NCBI GenBank assembly: GCA_030762175.1
Contig: CM060835.1
Location: forward strand, 86,233,501 to 86,297,500
DNA: 64,000 bases
Reading direction: 5' to 3'
DNA from: Metallyticus violacea
Taxonomy: Eukaryota > Arthropoda > Insecta > Mantodea > Metallyticidae
Position numbers and translations under genes: made by a program
The notes under the pieces: model-generated
The model's database searches: none
What the model saw: the letters and a program-made list of their open reading frames with translations, nothing else
Told to the model about the DNA's origin: nothing
Shown: piece after piece, positions 36,435-50,717 of the stretch
Layout of the letters: every line of letters begins with the position of its first letter
How positions within the stretch are numbered: the stretch's first letter is position 1

Positions 36435-38820
36435 ATCAGAATCGATCTTCATATGGGCTAGTCCATGTGAAATCGGACAGCAAAATTCCCTCTGTGTTTA
36501 TATTTAACCGAAACTTTGTGAACTAAAGCCGAGAGAGAGAGTAAGCTTCGTGTAAAATAGCGGTGATTTGTCACTTTACTAGAACATTATTAAGTTTCAG
36601 TATTTTTTTAACTTTCCAAATGAATATCTATGAAATGTTTCGTAATATATAAGCTAAATTAATATTAAATGAAAACTTTCGGTAAGATGTTTTCTGTATA
36701 TAAATAATTATTGTTTTTTAAAATGATTTGTTTCATCATCTTGCAGTCACTTTTGCAATGCATATTGTTTTCTTACTTATATAGAATAAGGTAGCACTTT
36801 TCAGATTACTCGTATTTTTGATACAGTTGACTGAAACGCGGCTTGTTTTAAACCATTTCAGCTCGCGCGCAGTTTCTGCAGTTTACAACCGTGCAGTGGG
36901 AGTGTGCTAAACAGTTAACTACAGTGCGAGTAACATCCTAACAAGAAAGGCAGAGCATGTGCTGTGTACCAACAGCCCTCCATCATGAGCCAAAATAATT
37001 TTTTATAAAAGTTTTAATTTTAATGCGCTTTGTGATACCAGGTCAAATTCTTGAAAGCTGATAATACTTCAATTTTTAAGTAGAAAAATAATTTAACGAG
37101 TATTTTCATATTTTAAGTGATTGCAGCTCTTTGAAATAAGTTAAAATGAAATAATAACCGCTTTTAAATAAAACAAATAAATACTGGGAATTGAATATTA
37201 AGAAACTTCAAAAAAAAGGTAATGTATAATTTTAATTTATGTTTCTGCCGTGCATAGTACCTCTTACGTATTTATTTTCAAAGACACAATTTGTTTTAAA
37301 ATGCCAAATATTTAAAATTTACTATAACAATATATGCTGGGAAAAATAGTTTGATATTGTACAGAATTTATCTCTTGTCCTATAAAAATGTCAAATTTTC
37401 GATATCTTGTCCGATTTGGAATGGAATGCCCCATATTAATTTTTTTTTATTTCATGACGAACATTCTTGAAAACATACACATCATGAAAACTCAAGTGTT
37501 ATACTGCCTATAGTTTCTGAGAAAAAGATCTCCCATTTTGCTGCATCATTTTCAATTTTGTTTTCACAAAGCATTTATAAAATTTATATAAGATATATAC
37601 ATATATATATATATATATAATCTAATAATATAATGATGTCCAAATGTTGCTGTGCATATTAACATTTTGAAGAATATCTATCCAGAATTTTGTTACATAT
37701 AATTTCGAAATATAACATATAATGTGAAACGTGCATCCTATCTTCCTTGTTCTCTTAAAGCTGATGCATCACAATGCCTATCCCCATGCTACTAGATGCA
37801 TGACACAACTATGTATAAGGGTAAGAGGTTCAAATCTAAATTCTGTGGGGCATGACTACACATTGTATCATCCCTGCAGAAATTCGGGAGGCACTACGCG
37901 GGATTATTAGTTTGGGAAAAATGTAACCATTATTATTCTGAATATTATATGATGGCGTTGTAAATCCAAAATTATTCAATTTTAATACGTTTCCTGGTAG
38001 GAATTAAATGTTAGTTTTATTTGGTGGATGGTGCATTTTAGCTAACATTTTAGTGGAAAAGTCGTGGACAGAACATTACTCCGTAATGCTACAAACAGTT
38101 CAATAGTCCAACTCTTGTAGTGTGAACAGATTCAAATACGATGCCATCATCTGCTTCAAGTTGCACCATGATCTGTTTAGGCAATGTCTGGCAGCTGCGC
38201 TGCACCAAGCCGTGTTTGTAAAACCCTTGCCAGGTTTCGATCGGCGGCGGCAGGTAGAGAAAGGGAGGGGGTTTAAACAGCAGGGTGTATAACCACTTCC
38301 CACCCCCCCAGAAAATGTAACAGGGACGATTCAATTTGTGTGAATGTGCCTCACACGCAGAGGTAACACTGTGACACGCTGCCATTATCTAAAACACTAT
38401 ACATACTAACAATTTCTGTTCCCCTCTTCTCTTGCGGAGCACATAAAAATGCAGTTGTTTTTATCGTTAACAAAGTATACGTGCTACAGCATAAAACACT
38501 GAACTAGCTTACTAAAGGCAATTAATTCTTTCTGTATTAGCAACGGGTACTTGAAACAATGAACAAAGGGAAAAATGTAGCTTAATTTGAATATGCTTTC
38601 AGTTTGATAATTACGACACACACAAAATTCCTTCATTTACTTTAGCACTTTTTTCGTTGTAAAATAACGTTATTCGTACTCATTAATAACTTTCTGAGTA
38701 GAAGGGTAAGCGGTGAGCTTTTAAACACGTTTCATCATGTAGCAACCTCAGAAGATCTCTCTTTATACCACAAAATGTCTGCTTGCTTTCTCAGAAAATT
38801 ATATTGTAGCATATGGTGAT
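36435..38820. other. No recognisable gene
   Basis: AT-rich, with a TA-rich patch near 37,600. The GC-richer block at 38,090-38,390 has open frames on the minus strand but no recognisable domain. Confidence 0.5.
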
Positions 38821-39265
38821 TAACAATATGTGGGGGAAAGTATTGTAGCGTTGAGTCAGTTAAGAATTAGAAATGACGGTTGGGAAAATATTAAGCAAAA
38901 TGAGGGTCTGTGCATACTTAACATGAAGTAGAAGCGATTTTTTTAACTGTCTTAAGATAGAGTCTAGTGTAGAAGCTTCAGGAGAGAGGATGTGCCGCAG
39001 TTCTGTTCCCTAGGTAAACATCTTGGTTAGCGTCTATCATGTATGTAAGTAATAGTTATGGTTTATAAATATATCTTAATCTAACTTAATAATGGTTATA
39101 TTTTCAGTGTATACCTAGGCCTGATATTTCCTCAAATTAATCCTGTTTTAATTAATGATTGATAGGATTTCTGCACATTAGTGTTGTAGCTACCTCCTCA
39201 ACTCGAGCCTCAGTTCGTTATATAATTACAGAATGATGTTTTAGGCGAGTAAAAAAGCACGGGGT
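38821..39265 (+). repeat. Dispersed repeat D, copy 1 (promoter and first-exon-like)
   Basis: Matches 49,920-50,330. Shared landmarks are TGACGGTTGG, CATCTTGGTTAGCGTCTATC against CATCTTGGTTGGCATCCATC, an ATG directly followed by GTAAGT, and CAGTTCGTT plus TTAGGCGAGT at the end. In this copy the ATG is at 39,039 and the GTAAGT at 39,045. The NRF1-like box of the other copy has decayed here. Confidence 0.75.
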
Positions 39266-39550
39266 CGCAAGAGTAAGCAACCTTTTATAATAATTACCAG
39301 GTTCACCATCATAACATGAAAAATGACGCCTCGGGCAGAAACCTTTGCTCGAAGGGAAGTCCGTCACGCAGGAGTTGCGTAAACTAACCGAATTCTTTAG
39401 CTAAAGTAACTTTATAAAAGTATATAACACCCCAACTATGGCCTTATTAATTAATGAAATTAAATAAATTATGGCATTATTGTATGGTAGTAGGGGAACA
39501 AAAATAGAATTCTTGCAATCTATAAGTATCGCAAGAGAAAAATAATATTT

Positions 39551-39591
<41 letters not shown>

Positions 39592-39886
39592 CAATAATAA
39601 TAATAATAATAATCTCTGTGAAACCTTTTTACAGCCCCATGTGGGCCTGAGCTTTACCGCGATGATCACTGTGTTGTCTATCTCCATCACATGATTTCAT
39701 AGGTAGAGTGCATTAATGCAGCGCGGGCATGTGACCAGCACACCGCATCCCGTTGATCGCTATGCTTTACTGCATAGGAGATCGCCACCTCTCCATTAGG
39801 CAGCTTCCCAATTGTCCTCTGGAGGCTGGGTGGACCCCGTTCTAGACCTCTCTATCTTAGAAAAAATCCTAAGTGGGTACCGAAAA
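39266..39886. other. Spacer with (TAA)n microsatellite
   Basis: A (TAA)n array with short interruptions covers about 39,553-39,613. Nothing coding is recognised. Confidence 0.7.
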
Positions 39887-40315
39887 TCAACCCGGGTCTC
39901 CCGGGCAGCAGTCAGCAACGTTAATGCAATGGTGTTTTTGGTCGAAATTGAGCAACTTTGGTACGAATTTTGCGGCGACCCATCTCATGCCCAAATCATT
40001 GGTAAAAATCGAATGGAACGAGCCAATCGATATGTTTAGGTCCTCAGGAACTTCTCTAACGGTGATTCGATGATTGACCAATACTGTTTTCTTCACTTCT
40101 TCAATGTTTTCGTCTGTTGACGAGCTCGGGCGTCCGGGACACTCTTCGTCGTTCACATCTTCTCGACCCTCTGAGAACATTTTGTACCACCGATAAACTT
40201 GCTTTGGTTCAAGGTAGCTTCACCACAATCCACAGTCAACATTTGGAATGCATCCGCGCACTTAATTTTGTTTTTCACACAAAATTTGATACAGATTCTT
40301 TGTTCCATTTTTTGG
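39887..40315 (-). pseudogene. Mariner transposase N-terminal relic
   Basis: The minus strand reads MEQRICIKFCVKNKIKCADA and later MFSEGREDVNDEECPGRPSS, then STDENIEEVKKTVLVNHRIT, with TNDLGMRWVAAKFVP at the end. This is the paired-type DNA-binding region of mariner (RICIKFC, then W-x-x-x-F-x-(E/K)-GRE-x-x-x-D-x-x-x-x-GRPS, then TDENIE, then LGM-x-x-x-x-A-x-x-VP). The catalytic domain is absent and one frame change splits the piece. Confidence 0.78.
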
Positions 40316-40513
40316 AATAGGCAAAACTCGAAGACGAGCCAAAATACGTCCAAGCAAAATAGCTGTCAACAATTAACTGAACATTCAAAATGGCCGAGCT
40401 TGTCAACATAAGTGAGGGACATGGCTACCAACATAACGCCACAAAACAATCGAAAATCGAATATACGTAGCCCGCGGAAATTCAATATTCGCGATACTTT
40501 CTGAAGAGACCTC

Positions 40514-40515
<2 letters not shown>

Positions 40516-40551
<36 letters not shown>
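40516..40551. repeat. (TA)n microsatellite
   Basis: Uninterrupted TA repeat of about 36 bases, beside CCTCGTATA, which resembles a mariner end. Confidence 0.95.
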
Positions 40552-40824
40552 TATTAATGGAGTAATAAAAACTTCTAAAAAGCATAAAAACTCATAAAAA
40601 AAACTCAGAGTGAAATATAAAAAGGTTCACATAAAATTTCACACTAAAAACCGTAAAATTGAACACTAAAATCACACTATATTTCGAGCTTGGCTCTTGG
40701 TCACGTGATGAAAATGAACTGAGCTCTGGCAGGCAGCGCCTGTCGTTGTGAGGCATAGAGATGTGACGTGGCAGCAAAACTGCCAACTCTAGCTGAACAA
40801 AGTAGTTTGGCAAACCTGGCAGTA

Positions 40825-41112
40825 TTACAGGGAGATGTTGAGGCCTGGAGGAATACGGGCTTTATGTAAAACTATTGCTGCCATCTCTACGTCTCTAAGT
40901 AAGGTGTGTTTAGATGGAGGAGCGGCATCTATGAGAATAAGAGAAAAACAGTTATCGAAAGTCGCCTGGTGAAAATTGGCATGTTGTGATACCGGTAATG
41001 GGGAACAAGTTTTAACTGAATGCCTGTGATTGTTCATTCTAATAGATACCTTAGTGGACGTTAGTCCAATGTAAAAAGCGGGACAAAATTGGCATTTAAG
41101 TAAATACACCAC
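40825..41112 (-). pseudogene. GIY-YIG endonuclease domain fragment, probably of a Penelope-like element
   Basis: The minus-strand frame has VYLLKCQFCPAFYIGLTSTK then VSIRMNNHRHSVKT. This fits a GIY-YIG nuclease core (VY-L/I-x-x-C-x-x-C-x-x-x-YIG-x-T-x-x-x-x-x-R-x-x-x-H) with the spaced cysteines typical of Penelope-like retroelements, where it is the C-terminal nuclease that nicks target DNA. The reverse transcriptase that would precede it on the minus strand (above 41,112) is not readable, so only the end of the element survives. A stand-alone host GIY-YIG gene is unlikely given the truncation. Confidence 0.75.
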
Positions 41113-41660
41113 ATTTGTGGAGGTACAGTTGAAAAAAGAGTGAATTTTAAATTCTGATTTCAGATTTGGACTAACATAAGATATATATATATGAATATAG
41201 AGACATATTTATATATTTATTTTTCATTGTAAGGGCAGAAGGCAGGATAGAAGGCGACTTCGAGAAATTATTAAAAAATCGTTCCTTAGGTACAACCTTC
41301 CGAATTGACTAAAAATATAAATACAGATGCTTCACGGGTATAACAGCAATAGCTTACATTCCTTCGCAATTCGCTAATACAAGATATTAATGAATTACCT
41401 ACATCGCAACAGTTTCAGAGATTGTAAAGGGATCTTAAATAAGCACTTATGTGGTAAAATGTCATACAAAGTCAATCAGCCATTACTCCCTTATTGAATT
41501 TAATAAAGTAACACTTTATTTAATTCTCTTCCTTCATATTCCTCAGGTTTCTTATTGGACTGTAGCCATAGTTTACGAAATTCTGCACAAAAGACGTTTC
41601 TTTGTAATTTTATAATAAACAATAGCTTTGTGAAATGTATTTAACGTCCATTAACGTATG
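41113..41660. other. No recognisable gene
   Basis: AT-rich; may contain the eroded reverse-transcriptase part of the Penelope-like element. Confidence 0.4.
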
Positions 41661-41697
41661 TTTCAGCAGTGAAAATGGGCGTTAAACACTTCAAAAA
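41661..41697 (+). repeat. SINE-B 3' end fragment
   Basis: Contains CAGCAGTGAAAATGGGCGTT and AAACACTTCAAAA, the SINE-B end. Everything upstream is missing. Confidence 0.65.
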
Positions 41698-41737
41698 GCG
41701 TATTGAATATTATACCATGGGATCAGTTCTATTTTCC

Positions 41738-42536
41738 CCGGAGTGTTTTGCCTATGGGCGAGCGCTCCCCTCGTTAACTGGTTAACTGGCCAGTCGGGTC
41801 TCGGTGATTAGCAGGTGGGTAAAAATAAAATAAACAAATAAAACCAACCACACAACAATATACAAACCATTTTAAGACGCTTATCACTTACCAAACTATC
41901 AAATTATTGAAATTGTTCGCCCATATTCTCCACACATTTATCGCATTTCTTTAGCAAACAATTCATCATTCGCTGCAGTTTATTTTGAAAAACCCGAAAG
42001 ATTTCCAGACTAATATTCTTTGAGTTTTTGTATGGTGTGTGGGTTCTTCTTGTACATGGAATTTTCAACTCCAGATATAATAATCGCAGGCTGTTAAATT
42101 GGAACACCGAGGGCCATAAATCCCTAATAATAACTCCGTCTCAGGGAAGCATATTGTGAATTGCTCTCATGGAATTATTCACAATGTGAGCAGTGGCAAA
42201 GTTCTGTTGAAAAAAGTGCACGCTCGCTGTCTCCAAAAAAGGGGGTTAGTATGGTTTTCACATAATCAACAAAATCAACTGAATGCTTAAAAAAGTTTTA
42301 TGATCCTTTCACCACTGAGTTAACACATACGAATCGCACACAGACACACTCTGTGTCGTTGTAAACACACGAGGCACAATACACTTTATGTATACTGTCG
42401 AAATAAAGAAACGAACAACACAACACACACCCAGGAACAGCTGCGCTGCGACTGGGGCAGTCAACAAGTAAGTAAGTTGCTCTTTCCATGGTGCGGCCAA
42501 AGAGTGGGGGCTCGCTCATACGTAAAACCCCGCGCC
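41738..42536 (-). mobile_element. 0.8-kb terminal-inverted-repeat DNA transposon, copy E2
   Basis: Ends GGAGTGTTTTGCCTATGGGC (left) and, in reverse, GGGGTTTTACGTATGAGCGA (right) form imperfect inverted repeats of about 30 bases. The interior on the minus strand includes MMNCLLKKCDKCVENMGEQF, the tail of the transposase, and upstream pieces of the QQ-x-x-ATAH and CDYY blocks. It matches copy E1 at 9.4-10.25 kb in order and length. Confidence 0.7.
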
Positions 42537-42975
42537 GTGGCGAAAGTAGCCCTGATCGCGGTAGAATTACAATAGAAACAAACAGATTTCACTTCAGTTT
42601 TTAGTGACCCAGAAATAACTGAAATGTGCATTTCAGTAAAATTATGGACTAGTTCCCTTATAAGTTTTACTTTGAAACATTTTAATGATAATAATTATTT
42701 ATCGTTTTAGTTACGATGTTTTTGTATTGTTTTGTCTTAGTTTTTATGCTTGATTTAGCTCTTCATTTTAAAGATTTTTTTGAGATTAATGCGTTCTACC
42801 GCAGTATGTGAAACGAATACTTTTATATACAGAATGTTATGAACTACATCGAAATAATTTCATAGTATGTAGGGATGTATATGAGCAATTTGGGATAGTA
42901 AATATATGGCTTATCTGTTCAAATTTCGAAGTTATGGCTATAAGTTTCTAAAGCGCAAGTATGCCACCGACTAAT
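42537..42975. other. No recognisable gene
   Basis: AT-rich spacer. Confidence 0.5.
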
Positions 42976-42982
42976 GAAGATG

Positions 42983-42984
<2 letters not shown>

Positions 42985-43020
<36 letters not shown>

Positions 43021-43283
43021 GTGTTTAACGCCCGTTTTTACTACTGAGGCACCATACACTGATGATACACGAGAGAAATGATATATTGGGAAAGGATTTT
43101 TTAAGGAAGGAAACGTTCCAGGCCTAAGTTTAGAGTACCTCCCCGGCATTTGCCAGTTATGAGGCCTGAGGAAAACCTGGAATAACCCCCGGTCAGGGAG
43201 GACGGTCCTGGTGGGTTTCGAACCCCAGACCTCCCGCTCATGAGTCCGCGCCTTCACGACCTCGACCACCCATGGCGTTAAAA
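42985..43283 (-). repeat. SINE-B copy with a (GA)n tail
   Basis: Reverse-strand SINE-B (43,015-43,277) whose 3' end runs straight into a TC repeat (GA on its own strand) of about 30 bases at 42,985-43,014. A 9-bp direct repeat GAAGATGCC flanks the whole unit at 42,976-42,984 and 43,284-43,292, so the dinucleotide tract lies within the inserted unit. Other copies have A tails. Confidence 0.88.
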
Positions 43284-43292
43284 GAAGATGCC

Positions 43293-45052
43293 ACTCGAAA
43301 ACATAACACACGATAACGAAGGCAGGTTTCTGAACCTATCACTCTGGTACCATGGTTATGATACTAGCTTTCGAGTAAGAGGCGGTCATTTGCTTTCAGG
43401 TTTATCTCTCGTTCATCGCCTTTTTTTTTGTTTGTTTGTTTGTTTTCTGACTGGCCTAATAATACAGCTTTTAGCCTACGTTTTAAGTTGATGATTCAGT
43501 TTATACACTTAAATCTTAACATATCAATTCATATAATTACAGCCTTTGTAGTTGTTATTGTGATTACCAATCAGAATAGTGTCCTGAGCATGTGTTAGGT
43601 AAATTGAGTTTTAGGCATCATGTTAGTAGTAAGCTTATTAGCCATTGTTTGTATACATTGTTGAGAAAAAGAGCAAAACTTGAAAGCATTAAGTTCATTA
43701 ACTTCATTCATAATTCCTTAATATGCCTATCGCAACATTTCATATTTAGAAAAAATAATAAAAATAAAACTAACATTATTGAATTGGTGGCCTGCGGAAC
43801 ATAGTTTTGCGCTATGCATTAGACCACACAAGCAAAGAGCTCCTTCTAGAGTAAGGAGGCAAGGAGACAGTTAATAGATGATCAGCGTCGCACTGTTACG
43901 ATTAGTTCGAGACTTGAGGAATTTTTATGGCATTAAATCTTAAAAACGCTGATAACGAGCTATGGAAAATCGGCAGTTTCAAAGACATTGTTAACTAATT
44001 TTTCACCCGGCTTCGCTTTGACACCGACTTATTAGCACCTGATGCCAAAATGTTTAACACCAAATAACTGCGTTGTGTTTAGTTGTGGACCATACATTGC
44101 ATATCTGAAATTGTTTATATGCGACTCTCTACACTATCTGAAAATATTTCAATGTTGTTCATTAACAGTCTAAACATGGCAGGAAACAAAATGTATTACA
44201 TAAAAAATCTAACACTAACTATGTTCAATCGCTCAAACAAGAAATTGGCCAACACCGAGAGAAACTAAAAGTTATAACCGGCTTCACTTCATTTCTAAGT
44301 GGCAGACAACAATCCAGAATCGTCAAAACGATTGATAACGCACTGCGATCCTTTTCTGCTGTGCTTTGTAGGCATATTAAAACTCAGATATGGCTCGACG
44401 TGGTCAAAATTAAGGTGACCAATAGGGAAGGACCAGGATATATATAGAAGTCTCGTCTATCAATGGTTCACAGGAACGTCACTAGGCATCTCTAGTAAAT
44501 TTATCTTACTTGACAGATATTTCTACTTAACACCCATATCTACTCTTGTGGACTTCTCAGTGTTTTGTGTGCTGAGTATTAGGTTCTGCCTGACAATTCT
44601 TTTGTTGGCAAATATTTTTATACCGGATAAATCAAGTTCATTTCAGCTAATTTTCTTCATCTCAATCTGTTTCATTAATGTTAAAATGTCAAATGCATGG
44701 AAATCACAGGAGTCCAAAAATGTAAGAAATAATATTATTGTATAAATCATTCATCATCATTAATATGCTCATCTTTAAAAACAATTACGGTATGAAAGGT
44801 CAAACAATGGGGTACTCTTACTTCTTGCTAAGAAAACTGCCCTCATACAGCTTAGTGGCAAAACCTTATCGAGAAATTTATTTTATAGTTTGTTATATTA
44901 AACAGTTTACTTTTTCGTTATTCCTTCTGATGGGTGCAAGCAAAAACAAAGCTTCATTGGCCTACATTTTCTCATTAATCAAATGCCAGAAATTGTTGAT
45001 TTTGAAGAGTAATTTTTTGCTAGAAAAATGTATTCAGATTAGCACAATTTTC
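43293..45052. other. No recognisable gene
   Basis: AT-rich. The frames at 44,548-45,082 (plus) have no recognisable domain. Confidence 0.5.
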
Positions 45053-45063
45053 TTACAGAGAGT

Positions 45064-45359
45064 TTTTTTTTTTTTTTTTTGAGTAGTGTTTAACGCCCGT
45101 TTTTACTACTGAGGCACCACAGGCGGTGGACACTGATGATACATGAGATGAAATGATTAATTGGGAAAGGATTTATTTTTTTTAAGAAAGGAAGCGTTCC
45201 AGGCCTAAGTTTAGGTACCTCCCCGGCATTTGCCAGTTATGAAGACTGAGGAAAACCTGGAAAAAACCCCAGTCAGGGAGGACGGTCCTGGCGGGATTCG
45301 AACCGCAGACCTCCCGCTCACGAGTCCGTGCCTTAACGACCTCGGCCACCCGTGGCGGT
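45064..45359 (-). repeat. SINE-B copy with perfect 11-bp target duplication
   Basis: Reverse-strand copy with a T run at its left (its A tail), GTGTTTAACGCCCGTTTTTA, and the tRNA-like head at the right. Perfect direct repeats TTACAGAGAGT at 45,053-45,063 and 45,360-45,370 define the insertion exactly. Probably one of the younger copies. Confidence 0.94.
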
Positions 45360-45370
45360 TTACAGAGAGT

Positions 45371-47130
45371 GGCGAACACAAACCAGCCCCCTCCTCGTAA
45401 ACAAAAGTGGGCATTGTACCTGTTGTGTCAAGTTATGTGTCTACTTTCCAGGGCTTCTGAGCACCCGTGCTTGAATACAGCAGTCAGAGGGTAGGTTTAA
45501 GTACGGATGGGATTCTGTTTTTTGACTCCGTTTTACGCCACCTTTTAAACTAAAGTTTGTATATTGCTCTTTGCAGGAATACTAACATTAGGAAATTTGG
45601 CTACTACCGCGTTTTCTTAATGGAGCCGCCTTCACTATTAGAGTTCTTTGTCGCAGTGCAAGACTGTACACGGCTAAAATAACTTTTTTTTTGTGTTGAA
45701 ATAAGCATTAACTTTGGATTGTGATATGAAAATCTACCTTTTACTTTCCTCTACCTGCCAGAATTCCTTCATTGTGGTCGAGCAGATGTTTCATGAGTCA
45801 ACCGGTATTTAATCTAAACATTGGTAAATTTAATGAATGCATTCATATAGTTTCTGAGCAATACTGTCTTTTACACTTTCGAGTTTTCAGTGCTTTAACT
45901 CATAGGAATTATAAACCTTTGTGACATTAAAGAGAATAATGTTGAATATTAGCTTTTAAAATGCCACATAAGTTCACGATCTACTGATTTCCTTCTATGC
46001 ACTTTTTATTGTGTTACGCTTCAAAATACCCGTACTTCATTACCTCTTTTATTTGTATTAATATTTAACAAAAAATGGAACAAATGAATAAGTTTACTGG
46101 TTGAAACTGGGATTTAGCTTTGCCTCACTGATTTGTGAATGCGGAAGAGTCGGTCTGTGTTTAGAGTTACGCACACAATACGCGCCTTCTGTTTGGCTAA
46201 GTTCACTCTGTTCAAGCTTACATATCTCCATTTCGCGGCGTATGCAATCAAAACTTCCGTCGCCGCTTTGCTGTTGCTCGTGTTTACTCGGTTTGTTTCG
46301 TTCAGGATGTGCAGCAGGCATTTGTTCTTAAATCAGCGTTATAACAAACGTATGACAAGAGTGAGCGTAACAGTAATACGAATCAAACTTAGTTTAGATG
46401 CTAGTGACTACACGCCAAAGAGCATGAACATCACCACGCTACGTTCTTTGACTTCTTCCATTTTGTTATAACTGTCACTTCCAAGCGTGTTAACCTGGAG
46501 ATTACCTTGATGTAGTTCGAGTGCAGAATCTAGTCTATAATTAAGGATGTTCTTTCTGTTACAATTGGTATGAAACTGTGATTTGCACCGCAAATTTCTG
46601 AACATTGTTCATAGAAAACTCATATTTTTATTAAGCTATTTTATATATCAATATAAACATAAATATTATTAAGTGTCGTCGTCATTGTTTTTTATTTCTC
46701 CTGTTCCACATTCAAATTTTGTGCAACTCATCGTTTTTCCTTGCGAGTCCAAGATTCGCCCCCCCCTTAGCTTCACATAATAATAAGATATTGTTATCTA
46801 TTTATATTTTCAGAATATCGGTTATTATTTTTTATATGGGCGGATAGCCAGTCCATTGCACAATCCGCTTTCTGGAGAACCTGGTTTAATTTTGGGATTT
46901 ATTTCCTTAGAAGCGCTTGCCTTTTATATATCTATGGATTCTGGCTAAGTTTTCTTATTCTTATTCTGCGTGGCAAATAAAAACTCTGTTGAGCTTATGG
47001 ACACTGGGATATGACAACAACTTAATGTGAGCCCAAAATGTTGTTTAAATAGTCTAAATATTCCAAACATTCCTTTATTAGAAATTAGGGATGGTCTCTT
47101 CTAGATCCCTTAATATTTGAAGCAGGAAAT
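45371..47130. other. No recognisable gene
   Basis: AT-rich with a GC-richer patch at 46,090-46,330. Open frames there lack recognisable domains. Confidence 0.5.
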
Positions 47131-48740
<1,610 letters not shown>

Positions 48741-48954
48741 TCATTTATACCGCAAGATATCCTGGGATCGATATTTGGTAGTCCCAAGGAACACGTGTAA
48801 TTCATAAAGCAGGTAACAGGCACCAAGTAATTTTCGGGTTTCTAAGCCCGACGACCGACCCCATTTTACAAGGTGCGGTCCATAAGTTTCCGGCTTGACA
48901 TAAAAGGCCACGGCATGCATCCTTCCTGATATGAAACAATTTCTGAAACCACAG

Positions 48955-49290
48955 GGACATTGATTATACAATTGTATTTCAACAAGATGCACCACCCCTT
49001 CATTTTGTTAGAGCTAATTTCAACCAAAGGTTTCCCAACAGGTGGGAGACAGAGTTTCAGCGGATTATGATAATCACGTTCACCAGATTTAACGCCCTTT
49101 GCTTGCGGGTTTATCAGAGTGTATAAAACGAAAGTAAAGCATTCTCAGGATTAAAGAAGCAAATGCAGTAATGTCGGTGCACTAGCCCAAGAAAGTTTTT
49201 TGAACCGCAAATGTACTTTGAAATAGAGTTGCGAGTTGCAGTACGCGCAGATGAGGGCGATCTGAGAAATTCTCGGCCTAACAACAGGAA
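48955..49290 (+). pseudogene. DDE transposase relic (Tc1/mariner-like family)
   Basis: The plus strand reads IVFQQDAPPLHFVRANFNQR then FPNRWETEF. This fits the block FQQDGAPPHF-x-x-x-V-x-x-FLN-x-x-FP-x-RW of a widespread insect transposase family in which the D is the second catalytic residue. The following RSPDLTPLDF block is degraded, and the rest shows only hints of the C-terminal helices. Confidence 0.65.
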
Positions 49291-49369
49291 AATATGTTAT
49301 TTTACTTGAACATTATTTTATTTTTCAACTTAAAGGTAAATATATTTATTCCAGTTGTGCTCCAGTACC

Positions 49370-49915
49370 ATTATCCAGTCTCCGAAGTGACGTAATTGTT
49401 TAAGCTTTGAAAACAGAAGTCAGCGGGAGTAAAATACGAGAAGTAGGGTGAGTACTCCAACAGTTAATACACCTTTCATCTTTTTCACTGCCAAGGCACT
49501 TCTATGAGCAGGTACATTGTTTTGAAGAAAACATTTTTTTTTTCCTCCTGCAAACCGCACCTTTTCTCAAGTTTTTTTTTATCTCAAGTTTGCTTAAAAA
49601 TTGGAATAATATTCTCCGGTTATGCTTTTACCCTTCTGAAAATTCACTGTTGTGGCCGCTGTTTCGATTACGATTTGTGATGGTAGATACAAGTTTCATC
49701 TACAGTTATAATTCGTTGCACAAAATCGATCTGTTGCTCTTAAAACACTCCAGACTGTGAATTTGCTCTGCTGTAATAAGGTGACACCCTTCTTGGACAA
49801 TGCTTGTAACGTGCAATTCTTTAGAAGAAGTATAACCTACCTTCAAAATGCCTCAGGAATTTCACACGCACTTTAACTAATCGATCATCTAATACTAAAG
49901 GTATATCATATTGTG
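49370..49915 (-). pseudogene. Mariner-like element fragment
   Basis: On the minus strand a degraded DETCIYHH-like first block near 49,690 is followed by a second block related to NVPAHRSALA near 49,510-49,540. CATACGAGGGT at 49,919 resembles a mariner terminus. Heavily decayed. Confidence 0.45.
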
Positions 49916-49919
49916 ACAT

Positions 49920-50330
49920 ACGAGGGTTTGGGGAAATGTAGCATTAATTTCGTTAACAAGTAAAAGTGACGGTTGGAAAAACTAGTCAAAATAATTAGGA
50001 TCTGCGCATGCGCAACATAGGAATTAGATAGCGTTCTTTAACGGGTTTCGAGAGTTGAGCGTGAGAGCTTAAGCAGAGTGGACGTGCCTCCGACTGCTCG
50101 GGAGCAGCCATCTTGGTTGGCATCCATCATGAAAGTAAGTAATAATTACAGTTTACCTATGGTTTAAACAGTGTTTGTATTTTCTGTGTATATCTAGTTC
50201 CGATATTTTCCTTGCTTTATCTAGTTTATCCTAAAATTGGTTAGGATTTATTTAGATTAGTGTTGTAGCTACGTCCATAGTCAGGCCCCAGTTCGTTCAA
50301 AAAGTGTAGAATAATTTAGGCGAGTGACTT
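49920..50330 (+). repeat. Dispersed repeat D, copy 2, with promoter-like motifs
   Basis: Contains the perfect palindrome TGCGCATGCGCA (50,002-50,013), which is the NRF-1 binding consensus, and CCATCTTGG (50,108-50,116), a YY1-type element. An ATG at 50,129-50,131 is followed by one codon and GTAAGT (50,135-50,140), a strong donor. Sense strand is plus. No downstream exon is identified. It may be a TATA-less promoter and first exon of a duplicated gene, or the 5' end of a mobile element. Confidence 0.6.
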
Positions 50331-50717
50331 GCGCCACAACTATATGTTCAATTAATTCTGCTGTTGTTGCAGTTTTTGGACGTCTTTCAAACGGGTTATC
50401 TTCAAGGGTGGTACACTCATGTTAAAAGTTAATAACCTGTTTTTTAATCTTGAAAATTAATGACAAAAGTTTCCATAAGATTTTATTGTTTTGGTACAAA
50501 TCACCTTTGGCGTTAAACCAACTTTTACAAAAAACTTTATCACTGAACAACACCTATTCAAGGTTGTCCATGTTCTGGAATACTACAATACATCTATTAT
50601 TAAAGAAATATTTATAATTATGGCTTGGTATTTGAAATAAGAGGAATTCTAAAAGTTTTCAACTTGAATCAGAGATTAGTAGATAGCTAACTAAATCACT
50701 ATAGCATCAACTTTAAG

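Noticed and set aside
38089..38385. 98-codon minus-strand frame as a gene
   Set aside because: The GC-richer patch gives overlapping open frames on the same strand with no recognisable similarity; not enough to call.
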